Part shown: one piece after another, positions 1 through 16,700 of the stretch | How positions within the stretch are numbered: the first letter of the stretch is position 1 | How the letters are laid out: each line of letters begins with the position of its first letter | NCBI GenBank assembly: GCA_022316685.1 | Contig: JAKJHU010000005.1 | Coordinates: 18,702,707 to 18,766,706 of the forward strand | DNA length: 64,000 nucleotides | Source of the DNA: Progne subis subis | Taxonomy: Eukaryota; Chordata; Aves; Passeriformes; Hirundinidae | Direction: 5' to 3' | Notes under the pieces: generated by a model | Told to the model about the DNA's origin: nothing | Databases searched by the model: none | The model's input: the letters and a program-made list of their open reading frames with translations, nothing else | Position numbers and translations under genes: made by a program

Positions 1-15
1 CTCTGGCCTTTTCAG

Positions 16-78
16 GGGGCTTGGTCCTTCTCCTTTAAAGCCATTTCATGGGGCTTGGTCCTTCTCCTTTAAAGCCAT
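16..78. repeat. 34-bp tandem duplication, two copies
   Basis: The 29-base string starting GGGGCTTGGTCC and ending AAAGCCAT occurs at 16-44 and again, identical, at 50-78, a period of 34 bases. The 16 bases just upstream and overlapping (CCTTTTCAGGGGGCTT) also occur inside the LTR near 29.26 kb, so this edge may be a scrap of a related LTR. That link is weak. Confidence 0.8.
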
Positions 79-454
79 CTTCCCACATCCTTCTCACTGC
101 CCTCACCCTCACTCAACCCCCCACCCCCAAATCAACCCAACTTAATAGTTTGTTGCAAGTGCTTTATAATGTCACTTGTGTTTGTCTGTGGTCCACTTAG
201 AAATTAAAGGATATGCAGTTCAGATTATCAGTCATGTTCAAGGTGATGAATCAGGTCTAAGGTTCAGCTGGAAAACCAATGAACAGGTTTATCAACAAAG
301 TCCATGACTGGTGACAGGAGCAACTGTAGTGAGCTAAAGACAAACTCAGACTCACTGCATCTCACACAGCTGAAGCAGCACCTGAAGCATGGGCTGAGCA
401 GAAATGGTGCTCCTGGGCCTCTGGGCAAGGTGTCTGGGGAGGCCCCAGATCTAT

Positions 455-825
455 GCTTCTATCAAATATCTGATAGGATGTACAGAAGAAGGAGGCAGAC
501 TCTTTTCAGTGATGTTCAGTGACAGGACAAGATTAAACGTTTGTGTGAAGGTCCTCAAGCACTGAACTCATTGCCTATGGAGGATTCCATTCCTGAAGAA
601 GTCCAGGATCACACAGGACATGGCCCTGAGAAGCCTGCTTCAGTTGTCTCCGCTCTGAGCAGGTGGAACTGGACTAGAACTTCAGAGGTTGTGAGAGACT
701 GGACTATTAAATGATTAATGACTCAAAACATTTGTTCATTTCTGGAGGTGCCAGTGTACTTTGCTGAGGCCAGTTGTAGGGGCTGGTCATAACAGAGGTC
801 CCTTTCAGCCTCAACTATTCTGATC
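455..825 (+). mobile_element. Decayed CR1 LINE fragment, plus orientation
   Basis: The block near 476-535 (ATAGGATG, then CAGACTCTTTTCAG and CAGTGACAGGACAAGA) follows the well-known stretch near the 3' end of avian CR1 elements. A CCTGCTT...GAGCAGG-like segment follows at about 635-665. The tail near 797-820 resembles the CR1 GAGGTCCCTTCCAGCC motif. About 90 bases at 690-780 do not fit, and the terminal octamer repeats are missing. The copy is old and broken, with no coding capacity. Confidence 0.65.
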
Positions 826-1512
826 TGTTCTTGTTAATAACGAGCAGAATCTATTTTCCCATTTTGCAGTGGAGCACAGAAGGGGTAGAAAAGGTCACTT
901 CTGGACAGGGAGAAAGGAAATGGTTTCCAGGTTGCTTCTGCTAAACAGGAGAGCTCAAGGTTTTTCCAAGGAGACTTTTTTCTGAGGCAAAACACAGTGA
1001 ACCAACAGGAGATCTGAGGCAGCTACATGCTACCGAGCAGGGCATTTACCCTTGGCACTGATATTGCACAGTGGTTTGTGCCTCTGCTCGTGTTCTGTGT
1101 CGTACAGCTGTACACGTGTGTGTCTGTGTGCAGAGTACTGAACTCTCCATCAGGCACATACCTCACGTGCAGCGTGTGAGCGAGGTAGGAGGAACAAAGT
1201 GCAGCAAGGGAAGTATTGTACTCATACAGTGGCGGGGAAAGCTGCCCAACAAATGGCTTCTGTGGGACATTGCTCAAGGCAGCCAGCTGATTCTTCATAA
1301 ACTGGCAGTGTGCTGGTTGTGCTTTACCTCTGAACTGCCCCAGATGTGTATGACACTTCAGGAAGCAATGGTGTGTTCTGACCCTCTTCTTTTAGACCCT
1401 CTCATTTGCACACATTTATAGCTATATGCTATAGTGTATGTCACTTAACAGGGAGAATACCCAGATGTAGGTGTGGCTGGGTTCTGGGATGCAGAAGCAC
1501 CAGGCTTTTGAT

Positions 1513-1583
1513 GGTTTGGTTTGGTTTGGTTTTTTTGTTTGTTTGGGGTTTGGTGTTGTTGTTGTTGTTTTTGTTGTTGTTTT
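1513..1583. repeat. T/G-rich simple repeat
   Basis: Successive GGTTT, GTTT and GTT units form a roughly 70-base low-complexity tract with almost no A or C. The open frames crossing it are artefacts of composition. Confidence 0.85.
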
Positions 1584-2758
1584 CCACTTCACTATTCGTA
1601 GTATCAAGAAATCCACCCTTCTGGCATTTGAGAAGTCCAGATTTTGGTAATGTTCCATAGTAAGAGTTCCAAGTATTGCATTTTTTATTTTGAAGGGCAA
1701 TGGATTAACCTCTTAGATGTGCAGGTGTGCCTTTTTGAAGTGCTTATTTCTGCTTAGATTTTTTGACCTATGATGTGATTTCCCCTCTTTTCCTCTCATT
1801 GCTAGTATTAACAACTGCATATATATCAAGATGTGTAGAATAAAACCTGCAGGTATCAAGTCTGTTTTGCTTTGCCTGATCCTGCTTGCATGATTGTTTT
1901 AATTGACTTTGGCTAGCTTAGCAATGAATCCAGGTTAAGATAACAGAAAAGCCCTTTGCTTAGGTCACAGATGAGTACTTGCACATAGAAGGTATTTGCC
2001 ATGCATCTGTTTCCATCAGTGTTGTCTGTAATGAGAGGACTCTACATCCCTGCAAAGCATGACTGATGATGACATCCAACTGCCCTGATTATCATCAGTC
2101 TTTTAAATTACATGCTGGTCTAAATTATTTTAAATTTACAGATGCTAGCAGTTTAAATCTTTGATTAAATGATTAATTAGAAGCACCAGTAACAGTCCTC
2201 CAGAGAGACTTGTGAACTGCAATATTGCCTTGCTCATATATATAGATGCACACAAAGGTTTATTTTTCTTGTGATGTGCTTCTAGGAGTATTGTTGCTTA
2301 GTTCCCAAAGTTTGGTCAAGTTTCATGTGTTCCAAAATTACGAGGGCAGAACAGTCTTATGTAATAAACCAATCTGATCTTCTGAATAATGCAGGTCATA
2401 AAATACCCCACCTATTTTATTCGAACTGATGCCTACTTTTCAGAAAAGGATGCTGGTCTGTGTTAAAAATTGACAGCTGATAACAGTCTACCACAGCTGT
2501 TCTTAACTGTCCCAGGAACGGGTAAAAATTTGCACCTCCCTTCTCATCTGAATTTGTTGAAATTTAGTTGCCAGGCAGGAAACATACTTTCTTTCTGCCT
2601 TGCTAAATTCAAGAATCCAGCATCAATGTTTTAGTGTTTGATCTTTTCTTTGTTTAAAATCTACATGCTTAGGATTGGTATCATTTAGCCATGTAAAAGT
2701 TAACCTAGGTTAGGAATTTGACCTCCCTCAATGGAGAAAGGTAGGCACTACTTGGAAG

Positions 2759-2827
2759 TGAAGTAGTATGTATACTACTGTATGTATATGTATATGTATA
2801 TTACTATGTATGGAATACAAGTATTCC
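2759..2827. repeat. TATG-type simple repeat with short inverted repeats
   Basis: The tract contains TATG/TATATG units at about 2780-2810. A near-palindrome lies at 2762-2779 (AGTAGTAT, 2-nt centre, ATACTACT), and a second inverted repeat lies just after the tract (GGAATAC, AA, GTATTCC). It looks like slippage-prone low-complexity DNA. Confidence 0.7.
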
Positions 2828-4597
2828 ACTTGTATGAGGCTGGTTTGATTCTGTGGAGAGGCACATTGTTTCTAGTTACTGCACAGTGGACCTCAGTTTT
2901 GATACCTACATCCCATATTAATAAACCTTTTGGTCACAAAATTACATGTCAATATAATTTCAGGTGATCATTGTCAATGACCCTGCAGGTTTTTTTCAGA
3001 GATGCGGCTTTTCAAGAGATCTACTCCATTCTCTAGACTGTTCTCCTGTTGTCTTAGCATGGCTTTTACTCCTTGTTCTTACATCTGTGTCTTCATATTT
3101 AGTCATATTAAAACTGATATTTGATTGCGCAAAGGTTTGTATCACTGACCTTCCCTTTTAATATTTAGTGTTTCTCTAACATTTACCCTGCAGTCCAATG
3201 TTATTTTATGGGTCTTCTTTCCAGTTAGTAAGAAAAAAATGTTAATTAGAGTAAGACCTAGAATTGATTCTTTCATAACCCCATTAAGGCTGCTGTGGTA
3301 TTAATTTGCAGGTAATTTGCTGGTTCGCTGACATTTATGATAAATGCTGAAGAGTCAAATATTTGTTCATGACAGCTAATTAAAAATACATTCCAGTGAT
3401 CAAATATTTATAATGAGTGGAAGACTATCAAGCTTCTTTTCAGAATGAGATTTTCACATTTCTAGGAAAGGGAACATTGAAATAATGGTATTAGCTCAAC
3501 CTCTACGTTAAGGTTTTATGTCAGCCTAAGAGTCACAGCCCCTTCCCTTGCTGGGAATAAGCATTTCCCATAAGAAGCTGAGCAAGTTTCAGTGAGGGGG
3601 AAGAGTCATTTTGTAGGAGTACAGGACATGGGGATCCAGTGACGGGTCTTACGAGCTTTTTGAAGTTAGTGAAGCAGCTGGACTCTAGCCACGGCTGCAG
3701 TATCCTCCCTTCCCTCATCTTCATCTTTGCATCGTTGAAATACCAGGGAAAGTATTGGATGCAGGCTTAGGTTGTGTCAGATGAGAGTGGTACCAGAGTG
3801 AGAAAGTAGGTGTGGGGCTGTCCATACTTACAAAACACCTTCATTCCATTTCAGCTCTTAGTCTTCATGGTTCATTTTTTCTAGAGCACCTTCTTTACAT
3901 GAACTGCTCATCAAAATGTATTTAATTTGTGTCTGGATTGCCCTGGAATACCTTCAAAAAATAATACAAAGATAAGAATAAGTAAACAGAAAATATTTTT
4001 CAGCCAATTTACAAAGAGTTAGCTTTACAAAAGAGCTTCCCCAAGTAAGCACAGATGAGAGGAGAGACCAAGAGTAACAAGAAGACTCCTTCTTATAGTC
4101 AGGGGACAGAGTAGTGATTGCTGAGAAGTAATAGCTGGATTTCTTTCCCCTGTTAACAGAAAATCTTCTGGTCATTGCTCAGCTGGTTCCAGAATTTTTC
4201 CTACATGAATTCATCTTCAATTTTTGCATCCTTTCAAATGAACTCTAAAATCTGATTTTTTGGTGAGATGTTCCCATAACTGGAAGTGTGTCAGAGGGCA
4301 AGCTTCTAAGCTCCTTTTTCTGCTGTGCACCTACAAATGCACATGGATGTGCCTGTGTCTGATGCCATCCCACCCTGTGAATCCACGTGAGGGACTGTGA
4401 GTGTTGTCTGTGCATTTAATGCAACTCTTGAGCATCAAATGAGCATGAACACCAATGGACATGTGTGATCAGCCCACAATTTTGCAGAACAGGCTTCTCT
4501 ATATATTTCCAACATGCAGTGTAAAAGTGTACACTAGGTGCAGAATCATTCTTATTTTCTTCTCATTATTTTTAATTTTGACACAAATCTTTTTTGA

Positions 4598-4612
4598 GGG
4601 GGGGGGGGGGGG
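4598..4612. repeat. Poly-G run of 15
   Basis: There are fifteen consecutive G residues in an otherwise AT-rich intron. Such runs are rare and length-variable. The same position is prone to sequencing error. Confidence 0.9.
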
Positions 4613-6900
4613 TTGGTATTGTAGCTACACTTAGTTAATACATATGCATTTGTGTAACCAAGGCAATGAGCCTAATCTGATTGCTGGCACTTTCCCATTA
4701 TCATGAAAATCTATTTGGAATCTCTTCTGACATATGATTCTAAGTAGACTTAAAAACTCTACATGTGGTACTAGGTGAGAGAAAAAGCACTTTACATTTG
4801 ATGAAATCTCATATGTATTTAATTCATAATTCCCATATACATATCTGTGCCTGTGATTATTGCTATTGTTATGGGGTAGTGGTTTTAACTGTATTGACAG
4901 GCTGTCTGTCGTGCTGTCAGTCCCAGATAAAGGTTGGAGCTGTGCATTATACTAGCATTGTGCAAACCCTGACAAAAAGACTGAATCTCTTCTTTCAGAA
5001 CAGACAAATAGCAGAGCTGGCAAATAAACACCAATTTAGGAAGTCCTAGAAAAAGTTTAACTAGCATCATTATGCAGTACAATAACTTATCCCTGCAGTT
5101 GTACTTCAAAATATTCCTTATGTTCTGAGATCTTTTGCATTTCAGGATTAGGGAGCCAAGTGTAAGATTATTGTGATTTCTGCATCTATAACAAAGCCTA
5201 GTTGGACAGCATTGGGGTAAAAACCATGTCAAGCTCTACCATGTTTTGAAAGGTTCAAATGGCAGAAGAGCTCTTCCTCCTCAGAGGAATTGCTTTTGCT
5301 GTTTTGTAATAGCCTGGTGGATGAAGGAGTGTGTAATCACAGAAAGCAAAGTATCAGTTTAGATGGCTATTTGACCGGGATGTAAGTGAGAGCTTTGAAA
5401 AGGCAGCTTTCATCTTCTGTCATTTTTTTTGAATAAGGAAAAGAAAGAAGCAAATGTAATGCAAGCATAAATACGCAGCTTCAGTTATGCGCTGCAAAGA
5501 ATGCTTTTACCTAGTTATACCACAAGAGTTACTATGATATGCTCTAACAATGTGGTTTCAGTTCAAACTGTGAAAGGTTTCTCTAGATAAAGGGTAGATA
5601 TTGCATATGTTTTTCCGTTCTTTCTATTTTTTCTTATTTAATTGATAAATAAATAATGGTAAAGGATCTGAAAGTGATAACTGAAATAACTCCTAAATAA
5701 ATGTAAATGACATAATACAAATATTAGAGGTCAGCTTCTCTTTTCTCTTCTACAATATGAAGTCATTCAACTACATGAGAACTGTTTTTCTCTCTCTAGT
5801 GAAGTAGTAAAAATTGTTTCCATTTTGTATTGCTCCTCAGCAATGTTTTTGAAATAAACCAGTTTAAATATGAAGAAGACATTGGTACAGTTAATAGGGA
5901 TATGCTTTGTGTTTGCTTTGTGGTCAGGTATGCTATGCTTTTTGCATCTCAGTTATCCTCTGCTTTTTCATTTGTGACTTAATTTTGCAAGCAAGTAGAA
6001 TACAGAAATTCTCAAGACTTTTGCTCTTGAATGGTGGTGGAAGGAGTAAAGTATTGTAGCATTCTGTGTACTTGTGCCAATGACAGACAAAGCTAGGGTC
6101 TTGAGCTGGCAAATTGCTAGCAAATTGTACTAAGAGTTGCAGAATAAGGAAGACATTTTAAAAATAAAGATTTTTTTTTTTTTTTGTCAGATAATATAAA
6201 TTTTCAATTTGCCAACATGGATAGTGTCAATTTAGTTTTTACGACATTAGACCCAGTGTCAGAAAACTAAAAAATCTGTCTTGTGTTTCATTTGATCCAG
6301 CTCCATGAGTTACACAGCCATATTGATTAAAGGGAAAATGCAGAGACAGGCTTAGGGCAAATTTGCATTTCCCTGGTCATAGTCACTCCGTGCCACACAG
6401 AGGCAAGTTTGTGCAGCCCAAAAATTGTTCAATATTCATTGGCTTTTCAAGACTGTAAAGATGGTGTTGGTCTGATTTTTGAAAGCTCTGCAGATGTGTC
6501 ACAGCATCTGGGAGTCAGCTAACCATTGCCAAGTACAGAACAGTTTTGTGCAGATGAGGAGGTTTGTGGTAGCTGTGGAGATTCGAGGAGCTGCACACAC
6601 TTTGCCCTGTTCTTTGAGGAGGGATAAACGCTGTTGTGGAGCCCCTGTGCATGCACAGATCCCTTGATGTGCCAGGAATTCCTGCAGATTTTTACATAAC
6701 ATATCTCTAGATCAGGCTTGAAATAATCAAACCTAAGCATCTTGAAAGAACTTGGTAGGTTTTGCTTAAGGATTTTTTATTAATTGCTGAAATATTTCTT
6801 TTAGCTTAGAACCAGATAGGAAGAATTTGAGTATTAAATATTATAGTATTATAATATTACAGCTTTCCTGCTCCACGGAGTGTGATGCAATTACCTCTGT

Positions 6901-6952
6901 ATTGTGTTATTCTCAGATTTATTGTGTTACTTTATTGTGTTATTCTTAGATT
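6901..6952. repeat. Imperfect short tandem repeat
   Basis: A 20-base unit beginning ATTGTGTTATTCT occurs at 6901-6920 and 6933-6952 with one mismatch. A partial copy lies between them. Confidence 0.75.
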
Positions 6953-9384
6953 TCAGGTCTCTTTCCACCTGAGAAGCACTGAGCATGACAGGTGATGTTA
7001 GGACTGCACATTTGGCTTGCAATTTAGGGCTGGCAAGAGAAGGATTATGCCATCTTGAGAAGTGCTTAGCATCTCCAGCAAGACATTGGATAAACTCCAG
7101 TGAAGGTCGCTGGAGAATTGATGCTGCTGAGCCCTGCAACAGAATTGCCCTTTGTGTGTGATCTGGTTTGCATCTAATACAAACCTTATCTGCAGCCTTA
7201 TCTAGGCTGTGGATACCGAATAGGATTTTTTTAATAATATGGGAAAAAAATTATCTGAGCCCACGAACTGTCCTTCGCAATGAACTCTCAAAACCAATTC
7301 TAGCATATGAAGGGCAGATTTTTTGCTACAGTTGAGAAAGCAGCCGAGGTGGTTTTAGTGACAAGCAATGTGCAGACAACTTTAGTAGTGTCCAGTCTCG
7401 GTTTAGTATGAAGATTTCCATGGAGGAGTCTGAGTTGCTATTTTTTGTTTTTGGCATATGTTTGAACATTTTTTTCATTTTTCCATTTTGCTGCAGTGAA
7501 TTTCATTGCTTATTTCATTAGCAGCAATAATATTCTCATGTTGAAAATTGAACTGGAAGACTACAGTAATACAAGGCTTGAGAGAATTGATAGAGTAGCC
7601 ACTGTAAATTGTGAAATGCACATCTTAAAGAAACTGTCAAAAATTTAGTATTTATGGCAAAAAATTAATATTTATATCAGAATATACTTCTTGATATGTG
7701 GCATTCTTTGTTTAGTATGATATTGCCATTGCCTCAGTGCCCTGACATGATGTTGTGGGACACTGTGATTGTGAGGGTGTTATCAGTCAGCTGAGATGTG
7801 TGAGATCTTAACCTCTAGTGGTCAGGAATTGTCTCATGGTAGTTTTCTTATGAAAAGAGATCATACCAATTCCAGCTGGGCCTAATCTGCTTACCCAAAT
7901 CATCCTACTAATTGAATTGTGCATGTTCTTCTTTGCTTTCTGCTATAAATTTTTTGCTAAATGCTGGGATTTTGTTGGTGAACAATACAAGCTCTGGAGT
8001 GTTGGTTGTAATTCAAGTAGAGCAGAATAGAAAGTAGTGCCTAATCTTTACATAGCCACAAATACTGTTGTAATTAGGATGTTGCTATCTTTACTACTAA
8101 AAGGAACACCAAAAATATAGAACAAGAAAGGAGAAAAACATGTGTTTTTTGTTTCACATCAAACCTAGAAAATTACATTTTCTTAACTCTTATGTTCTGT
8201 AAAGTCGTGGGGTACGAAAGAAGTTTCAGCCCAGCATTCCAGAACTTCATTATTTCTGGAGAGAAATTGAGCTCAACAGGGTGAACAAAAGGCATTTAGG
8301 TAATAAAGCAGATATATAGTTTAACTATAGCTTATTTATTTATTTGTTTGTTTAATATTATTATTATCAGTGGGTGGTATTGGCATCAATATTGGGCAAG
8401 GAAAAGTTTACAATGTAAACTAATTTGAAAAGGATTTTTTTCAAAGTGGTGATAGATAGTGGTATAATTAATGGTGATACAGAGGAAGAACTCCTACAAC
8501 CTACTTTGAAAGTTTAGGGCTTTATAAACTTTCCAATTCTGAAAGCAAACAACAAAATTCTTCCAAAAAATCCATGCACCATTTCTACAGCAGGATAAAT
8601 TGTAGGTGACTGGAAAAGAACCATTTTGTTTGTAGACTTACAAACAATTTGCTGGGCTTATACTTAAAGGGGAAAATGAGTTAATTGAACTGTTTTCATG
8701 TCTTTTCTGGATTCCATTAGAAGCCTGTGTTTTACAGCTATCCAGCTATGATCTTTGATTTGTTTTATTGTTTGGTCTACTGAGAGCATTAAATGTTTCT
8801 GCAGGAGACATAAAAATTTGATTTACATGGGAGTGTTTCTATGGCATTAACTTTTCCTTTTGAACGAGCAGTCCATGAGTGTAGGAATTTTTAATAGAGT
8901 TGATCTGCAGAAGAAAGAGGATGATTGGTACCAGCAGGCAAATGGTGCATAGGATTGTTATATGCAACATACACACTCGCTGTACTCTGTTTCTTGAGGA
9001 TTATGAACATATTCTAATTCCCAGTCTGTGTAACTGAATGGCTTTTAGATAGAGCTGGATTCTCTCTCAGCTGATGCAGGGAAATATATGTTTCTCAAAG
9101 GATTTTTCTATCAGAGTGTACCCTCAGAGGGAGATGGTGTTGGGGCTCACTGAGGAGATCACTGTCCTGCCTCGGGACCTACAGTTTACCTGGGGAACAC
9201 AAAAGCTGTGAACAGCTGCAAGAGGGGTGTTATATACTAACATTCACTCGCCTGGCTCCTGCTGTTTCCTTGATGATCAGCATTGAGTGTTGCCAGTGGG
9301 ATGGTGGCAGTGGTTTTCCACTGCTGCTGCTTTTCCATAATGAAGTTTCTGCTGTCAGCAGCTTCAAGATTTTTCTTTACTACT

Positions 9385-9977
9385 AAGTATAACAGTGCAA
9401 ACAAAGGAAAACAACTACAGCATTAATAATAAACAGAACCAGGAGCCTTGAGGAGCTTTGTCTCACAAGTCCTGGGCAGTCCTGATCCCTTGGGACCCCA
9501 AGAACACCAAGCTGAAATGGTGGAAAAACTCGGGGCTGATGGCTGGAAACGGTGGATTGTCCCGGCAGGCAGGGGGTGTCCCGGCAGGTGAAGTGAGCAG
9601 TGCTGGAGAAGCCGTGACGGCTGGACAGGGCTGACCCAGCTCCAGCAGGGCAGGTGAGGAGCTCTGAATTCCTGGGCACTCCAGCAGAGGATAGAATTCC
9701 CAGGACCGGGCCCTCCGTTAACAGTGGACTCCGCGCAGCCAGCAGTCGCCCGACCGTCCTCTCCAAAACCGAGGGCAGAAGAAACCACCCTCAGCTCCCG
9801 GAGCCCCTGAGCCTTTTCCCTCCCCCTAACTTAAGTGATCTTCCCCCACCCTTGACGCCTCTTTTGTGTGGGTCAAGTACCCTTTAAGCATCAGTATTTA
9901 GTCTCTTAGCAACTTATGGGGGGAAAAATTCTATAGGGAAAGAAAAAAAAAATAAAAACTAAACCTAACCTCCAACA
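9385..9977. mobile_element. GC- and CpG-rich block, probable solo LTR
   Basis: About 600 bases differ sharply from their AT-rich surroundings. They have many CpGs (for example CCGCGCAGCC and CGCCCGACCG) and end with an A-rich segment and CCTCCAACA. On the minus strand the block would begin TGTTGGAGG, a plausible LTR start, and its size matches the confirmed LTR at 28991-29558. I could not settle the other boundary, the orientation or a target-site duplication. The open frames inside it (minus, around 9383-9788) have no recognisable protein. A unique CpG-rich element is the alternative. Confidence 0.4.
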
Positions 9978-10232
9978 ACTAGTCTTAAAATGTGTTGAAA
10001 AAAATCGGTAACAGACTGATTAAATGAAAACCTTATTTGTGTGCCATTGCTGTTTCATTTTTGGGTGATGGCATCTTTCCTCTATATTTGGTATCCCAAA
10101 AATTACAAGAAATTAATTCCTTTATAATTGTATTTGATTTACTATATTTTAAAATTAGTGTTATACAAATTATATACATCTTTAGTATACTTTTACAAAA
10201 CTTCAATGCATGTCCTTTTGTTGTAATTGCAG

Positions 10233-13486
<3,254 letters not shown>

Positions 13487-13763
13487 GTCATTCATCATTT
13501 ACTGTTCATTGTAGCATTATTTTCAGTTTGTTTATTTTGTCCACCCTCCAAGATAAGAAGTGCAAGAGACATAGTTTCTGTAATAGCCACCGCTGTAAAA
13601 ACACTGAAGACTACTTGTTTGTCAAAACCAAAGCCTAACCAAAAAAAACTGAAAAAAACCACCAAAAAGTCATCTAGCTGAATAGGAAACCTGATCACTG
13701 TGGTATTCCAGGTAAGCAAACACAAAATGGAATTTTTCACTTTGTCCGGTTTTATAATTTTTG

Positions 13764-13769
13764 AATAAA
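13764..13769 (+). other. Candidate SOGA3 poly(A) signal
   Basis: This is the first AATAAA after the SOGA3 stop codon, 278 bases downstream. Another (overlapping AATAAATAAA) lies near 14733. No downstream GU-rich element was verified, and the true 3' UTR may be much longer. Confidence 0.3.
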
Positions 13770-16700
13770 AATTTCCTGAGGACTGGAACCAATTTAATAT
13801 TCACTAATTTGCACCAAATCAGACACAAAGCAGAAATATGCAGAGTGGGTGTGAGGACTCTCATACTTTCCTCTTCTCACTCCTAGAAAAAGAATTTGTT
13901 TTCTAGTCACATAAAAATAGTAAAGCCACATTCTGTGTGTATTCTGCTGTTTTATTTCAGAGCGTGGATGTATATTTTGCATAATTGTGATAATAATGTC
14001 TTTCAGCACTGTATTATGTGAATTAGGCCCCACAGATGGGACAAAATCAAAACAGTTGGTATATAGAGCTCTATATCTGGAACTGTGGCCAGGAGCTGGA
14101 GCCTCAGAGAATGAGATGCACGAGGAGAAGGTATCAGAGTAGCTGAGGAGTCTTCTGAGAGATATGGGCTGGCTGCATTCTCTCTGTGCTCTAGAAAAAT
14201 GGCCATGGTATGGTCTGACTTGAACTGATGGGAGCGGTGTAAGTCACCTTGGCTGGTGTGGAGCTTGTCAGGTGACTTTTTCTAGTCTGTGGCCACCACG
14301 GCTCTGCATCCTCTCCCTAGATTTCAGCGTGAGTGTTGAATGGGCATGGTAACTCTTGGTTTGCTGAGTGACCCCTGTCTAACCGTGCCATTGGCAGCCA
14401 ATGACCAGAGTGAGGGAAGCTTGTGGACATAGGTGTGCATCAATAGTCACTGATTTATTCCTATCTTGCCTGTGAGACGCTGAAGTAAGAGTACAGGTGA
14501 CTCATTTCTTTCTTTCACACTTACATGGGCAGTTCCTACAAGCAGTAGATCTGCCACTATGAAAACCTCATCTGAAATGCCCGATGAAGCTCACTTTTCT
14601 GTTTTATTCAACCCATGCTGAAACCACTGAGTATCACAAATATGAATTCTCCAGAGGTGAACAAGTATGTGTATTAATGGCAATTCTTTGTCTTTAGTTT
14701 TCATGTTGAATAATGTAGTAGTAAAGAGTGGTAATAAATAAAGCAGCTGTTTTTCTAGCTAGTGGTAAAGATTCCCTTTGATTTATCATGTTAGCTCTCT
14801 GTTCACTTAATTCATTCCCCAGTGAGAACAGTTCATCTCCATGCCTAGGTTGTGCTCTGCTACCTGAAATAGTTGAGACCTAATTTTGAGGGAAAATCCT
14901 CAGAGACTGGCAAGAGATGGGGCAATAATTCTTTTATTATGACAATGAAAAAATAGAAAAAAATACTCATTATTAAAAAATACAGTATTTTTGTCTATCT
15001 TTCCCTCAACATACTCTGCAGGTGCAGCAACCTTGATCAGCTAAATCACTCAACTCTTTGATTTAATTCAAATATCCATCATTATCCATTTTATAGTTAG
15101 TGAAATGTCTAAAGGAAATTATAATCAATATATGTGAGATTAATAGGTAGCTTTGGCTGGTTTTCCAGTTAAGGATGAAGTCAGGCCCGAAGTAATTCTG
15201 AGTTTCTAAGATGATCAAATTTATGCAGTTACCTAAAATTAAGTTCCTCATAGTAAAAACTATTATGGAAAGAGATGATCTAGCCATAATTCACAGTGAA
15301 TTTCTGTAACTGGAGAAGGCCTTTTGCTTTTCATCTGCTGCTGGAAATACTAGGGGTTTCTTTCCCATAGATTTGCAATTTGGACATTAAAAAACAATGA
15401 TTTAAGGCTTAAACTTGTCATACCAAATCTTAGCACAAGACTGACTTTTTCAGTTCTTTCTACTTTAGTGTCTCCTGTGAAGGAAAAACCAATCATTTGT
15501 GTTTTCTTAAATGTTATGACTCAATTTCCATAAGGAAGAAAAAGTCATACTTAATCTAAGATCTGAAGTTCTGGCTAGTTTTTAACTCACTTGCTTATAC
15601 CTTTCTTGGTGGTGTATATAATAAAACTGAGTAGAGAAGGTTTGATTTACAGAGAGTGTATCAGTAACAGTAGTACTCTAAAGTAGTAATACACTAAATT
15701 CATACATTGAATAATAAATCTTGGAAAGTAATTGGGAAAGGTTTGTTTCTTTCTCAGAAATCAGAAAAGGCAAAAATGAATTACTGAGATGAGAGGTGGA
15801 GATAATCTCTGCAGAGCATTGGCAATTACAACCCCATTCATTTCTCACAGTGTTTTTTCTTGCATAAAACCTGGAGCTTTCCATCAGGCATCAACAAATT
15901 CAAAGCTGAGACCTTTTGGGACATTTAGGGAGCTATTGCATAGGCAGCAATCTGAAATTAAAGCACACCAAAGCATACAAAATTATTTTAGAAGCTTCTC
16001 ACAGTCTTTAAATGTCTCATGAGCAAGGAGAGTGGTGAGGAGCCTCACAGAGAAATCTCAGTGAGAAATGAGATGTGTTTTTCTTGTCCTTTTGCATTCA
16101 GGTTGAAGGGACTGATATGAGCTGATCTGTTTCACACCAGATATTGCACAACTTTAAAAGATGCTGAGAAAGCTAATAGAATGAGTATGGACATTAATCC
16201 ACAGCCAGAAGATAAGATCTAGCCAGAGAAATAAGTGTTCTATGTCTTGCTAAATAGAAATAACTTGATATTACGAAATGCAGTAATTATATTTGCCAAG
16301 AAAGGAAGCAGATTCTCCCCACTCAGTAACTGGCTTGCTGGTCAAAAATCATCTCACAGGTGAGTGAGCAAATGCAGCTGAATATATCAGCATCCTCTAG
16401 CAGAACTGCATTGGAGTCAGGCAGGGTGGAGACATAGAACACTGCTGACTCACTGATTCTGCCTGCTGCAGTTTGGAGTTCTGAAGAGAAATAGTAAGAA
16501 GAATATAGATTTTGTTTGCATGTAGCAGGGAGCTAGATATGCCAGGTTATCTATCAGTTGAAATCTCATTTAGCAGACTCACATTTCCCAATTTGGAATA
16601 TTCTGGTGAAATGTTAATGTTCCAGTGGGAAAAAGTAATTGAATTTGAACTGTGAGATTGCCTTAATTTAGCACTTCCCTGAAATATTAAATTTCTGTTT

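Larger units (their letters stand above)
1..10232 (+). other. SOGA3 upstream intron sequence, no recognised exon
   Basis: This stretch precedes the first recognisable SOGA3 exon. That exon starts in phase 0 with no initiator, so the gene must begin further upstream. I found no frame here matching the remembered SOGA family N-terminal half, and the short open frames look like chance. It contains a CR1 fragment, several simple repeats and a GC-rich probable LTR, each listed separately. A small or fast-evolving exon could have been missed. Confidence 0.6.
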
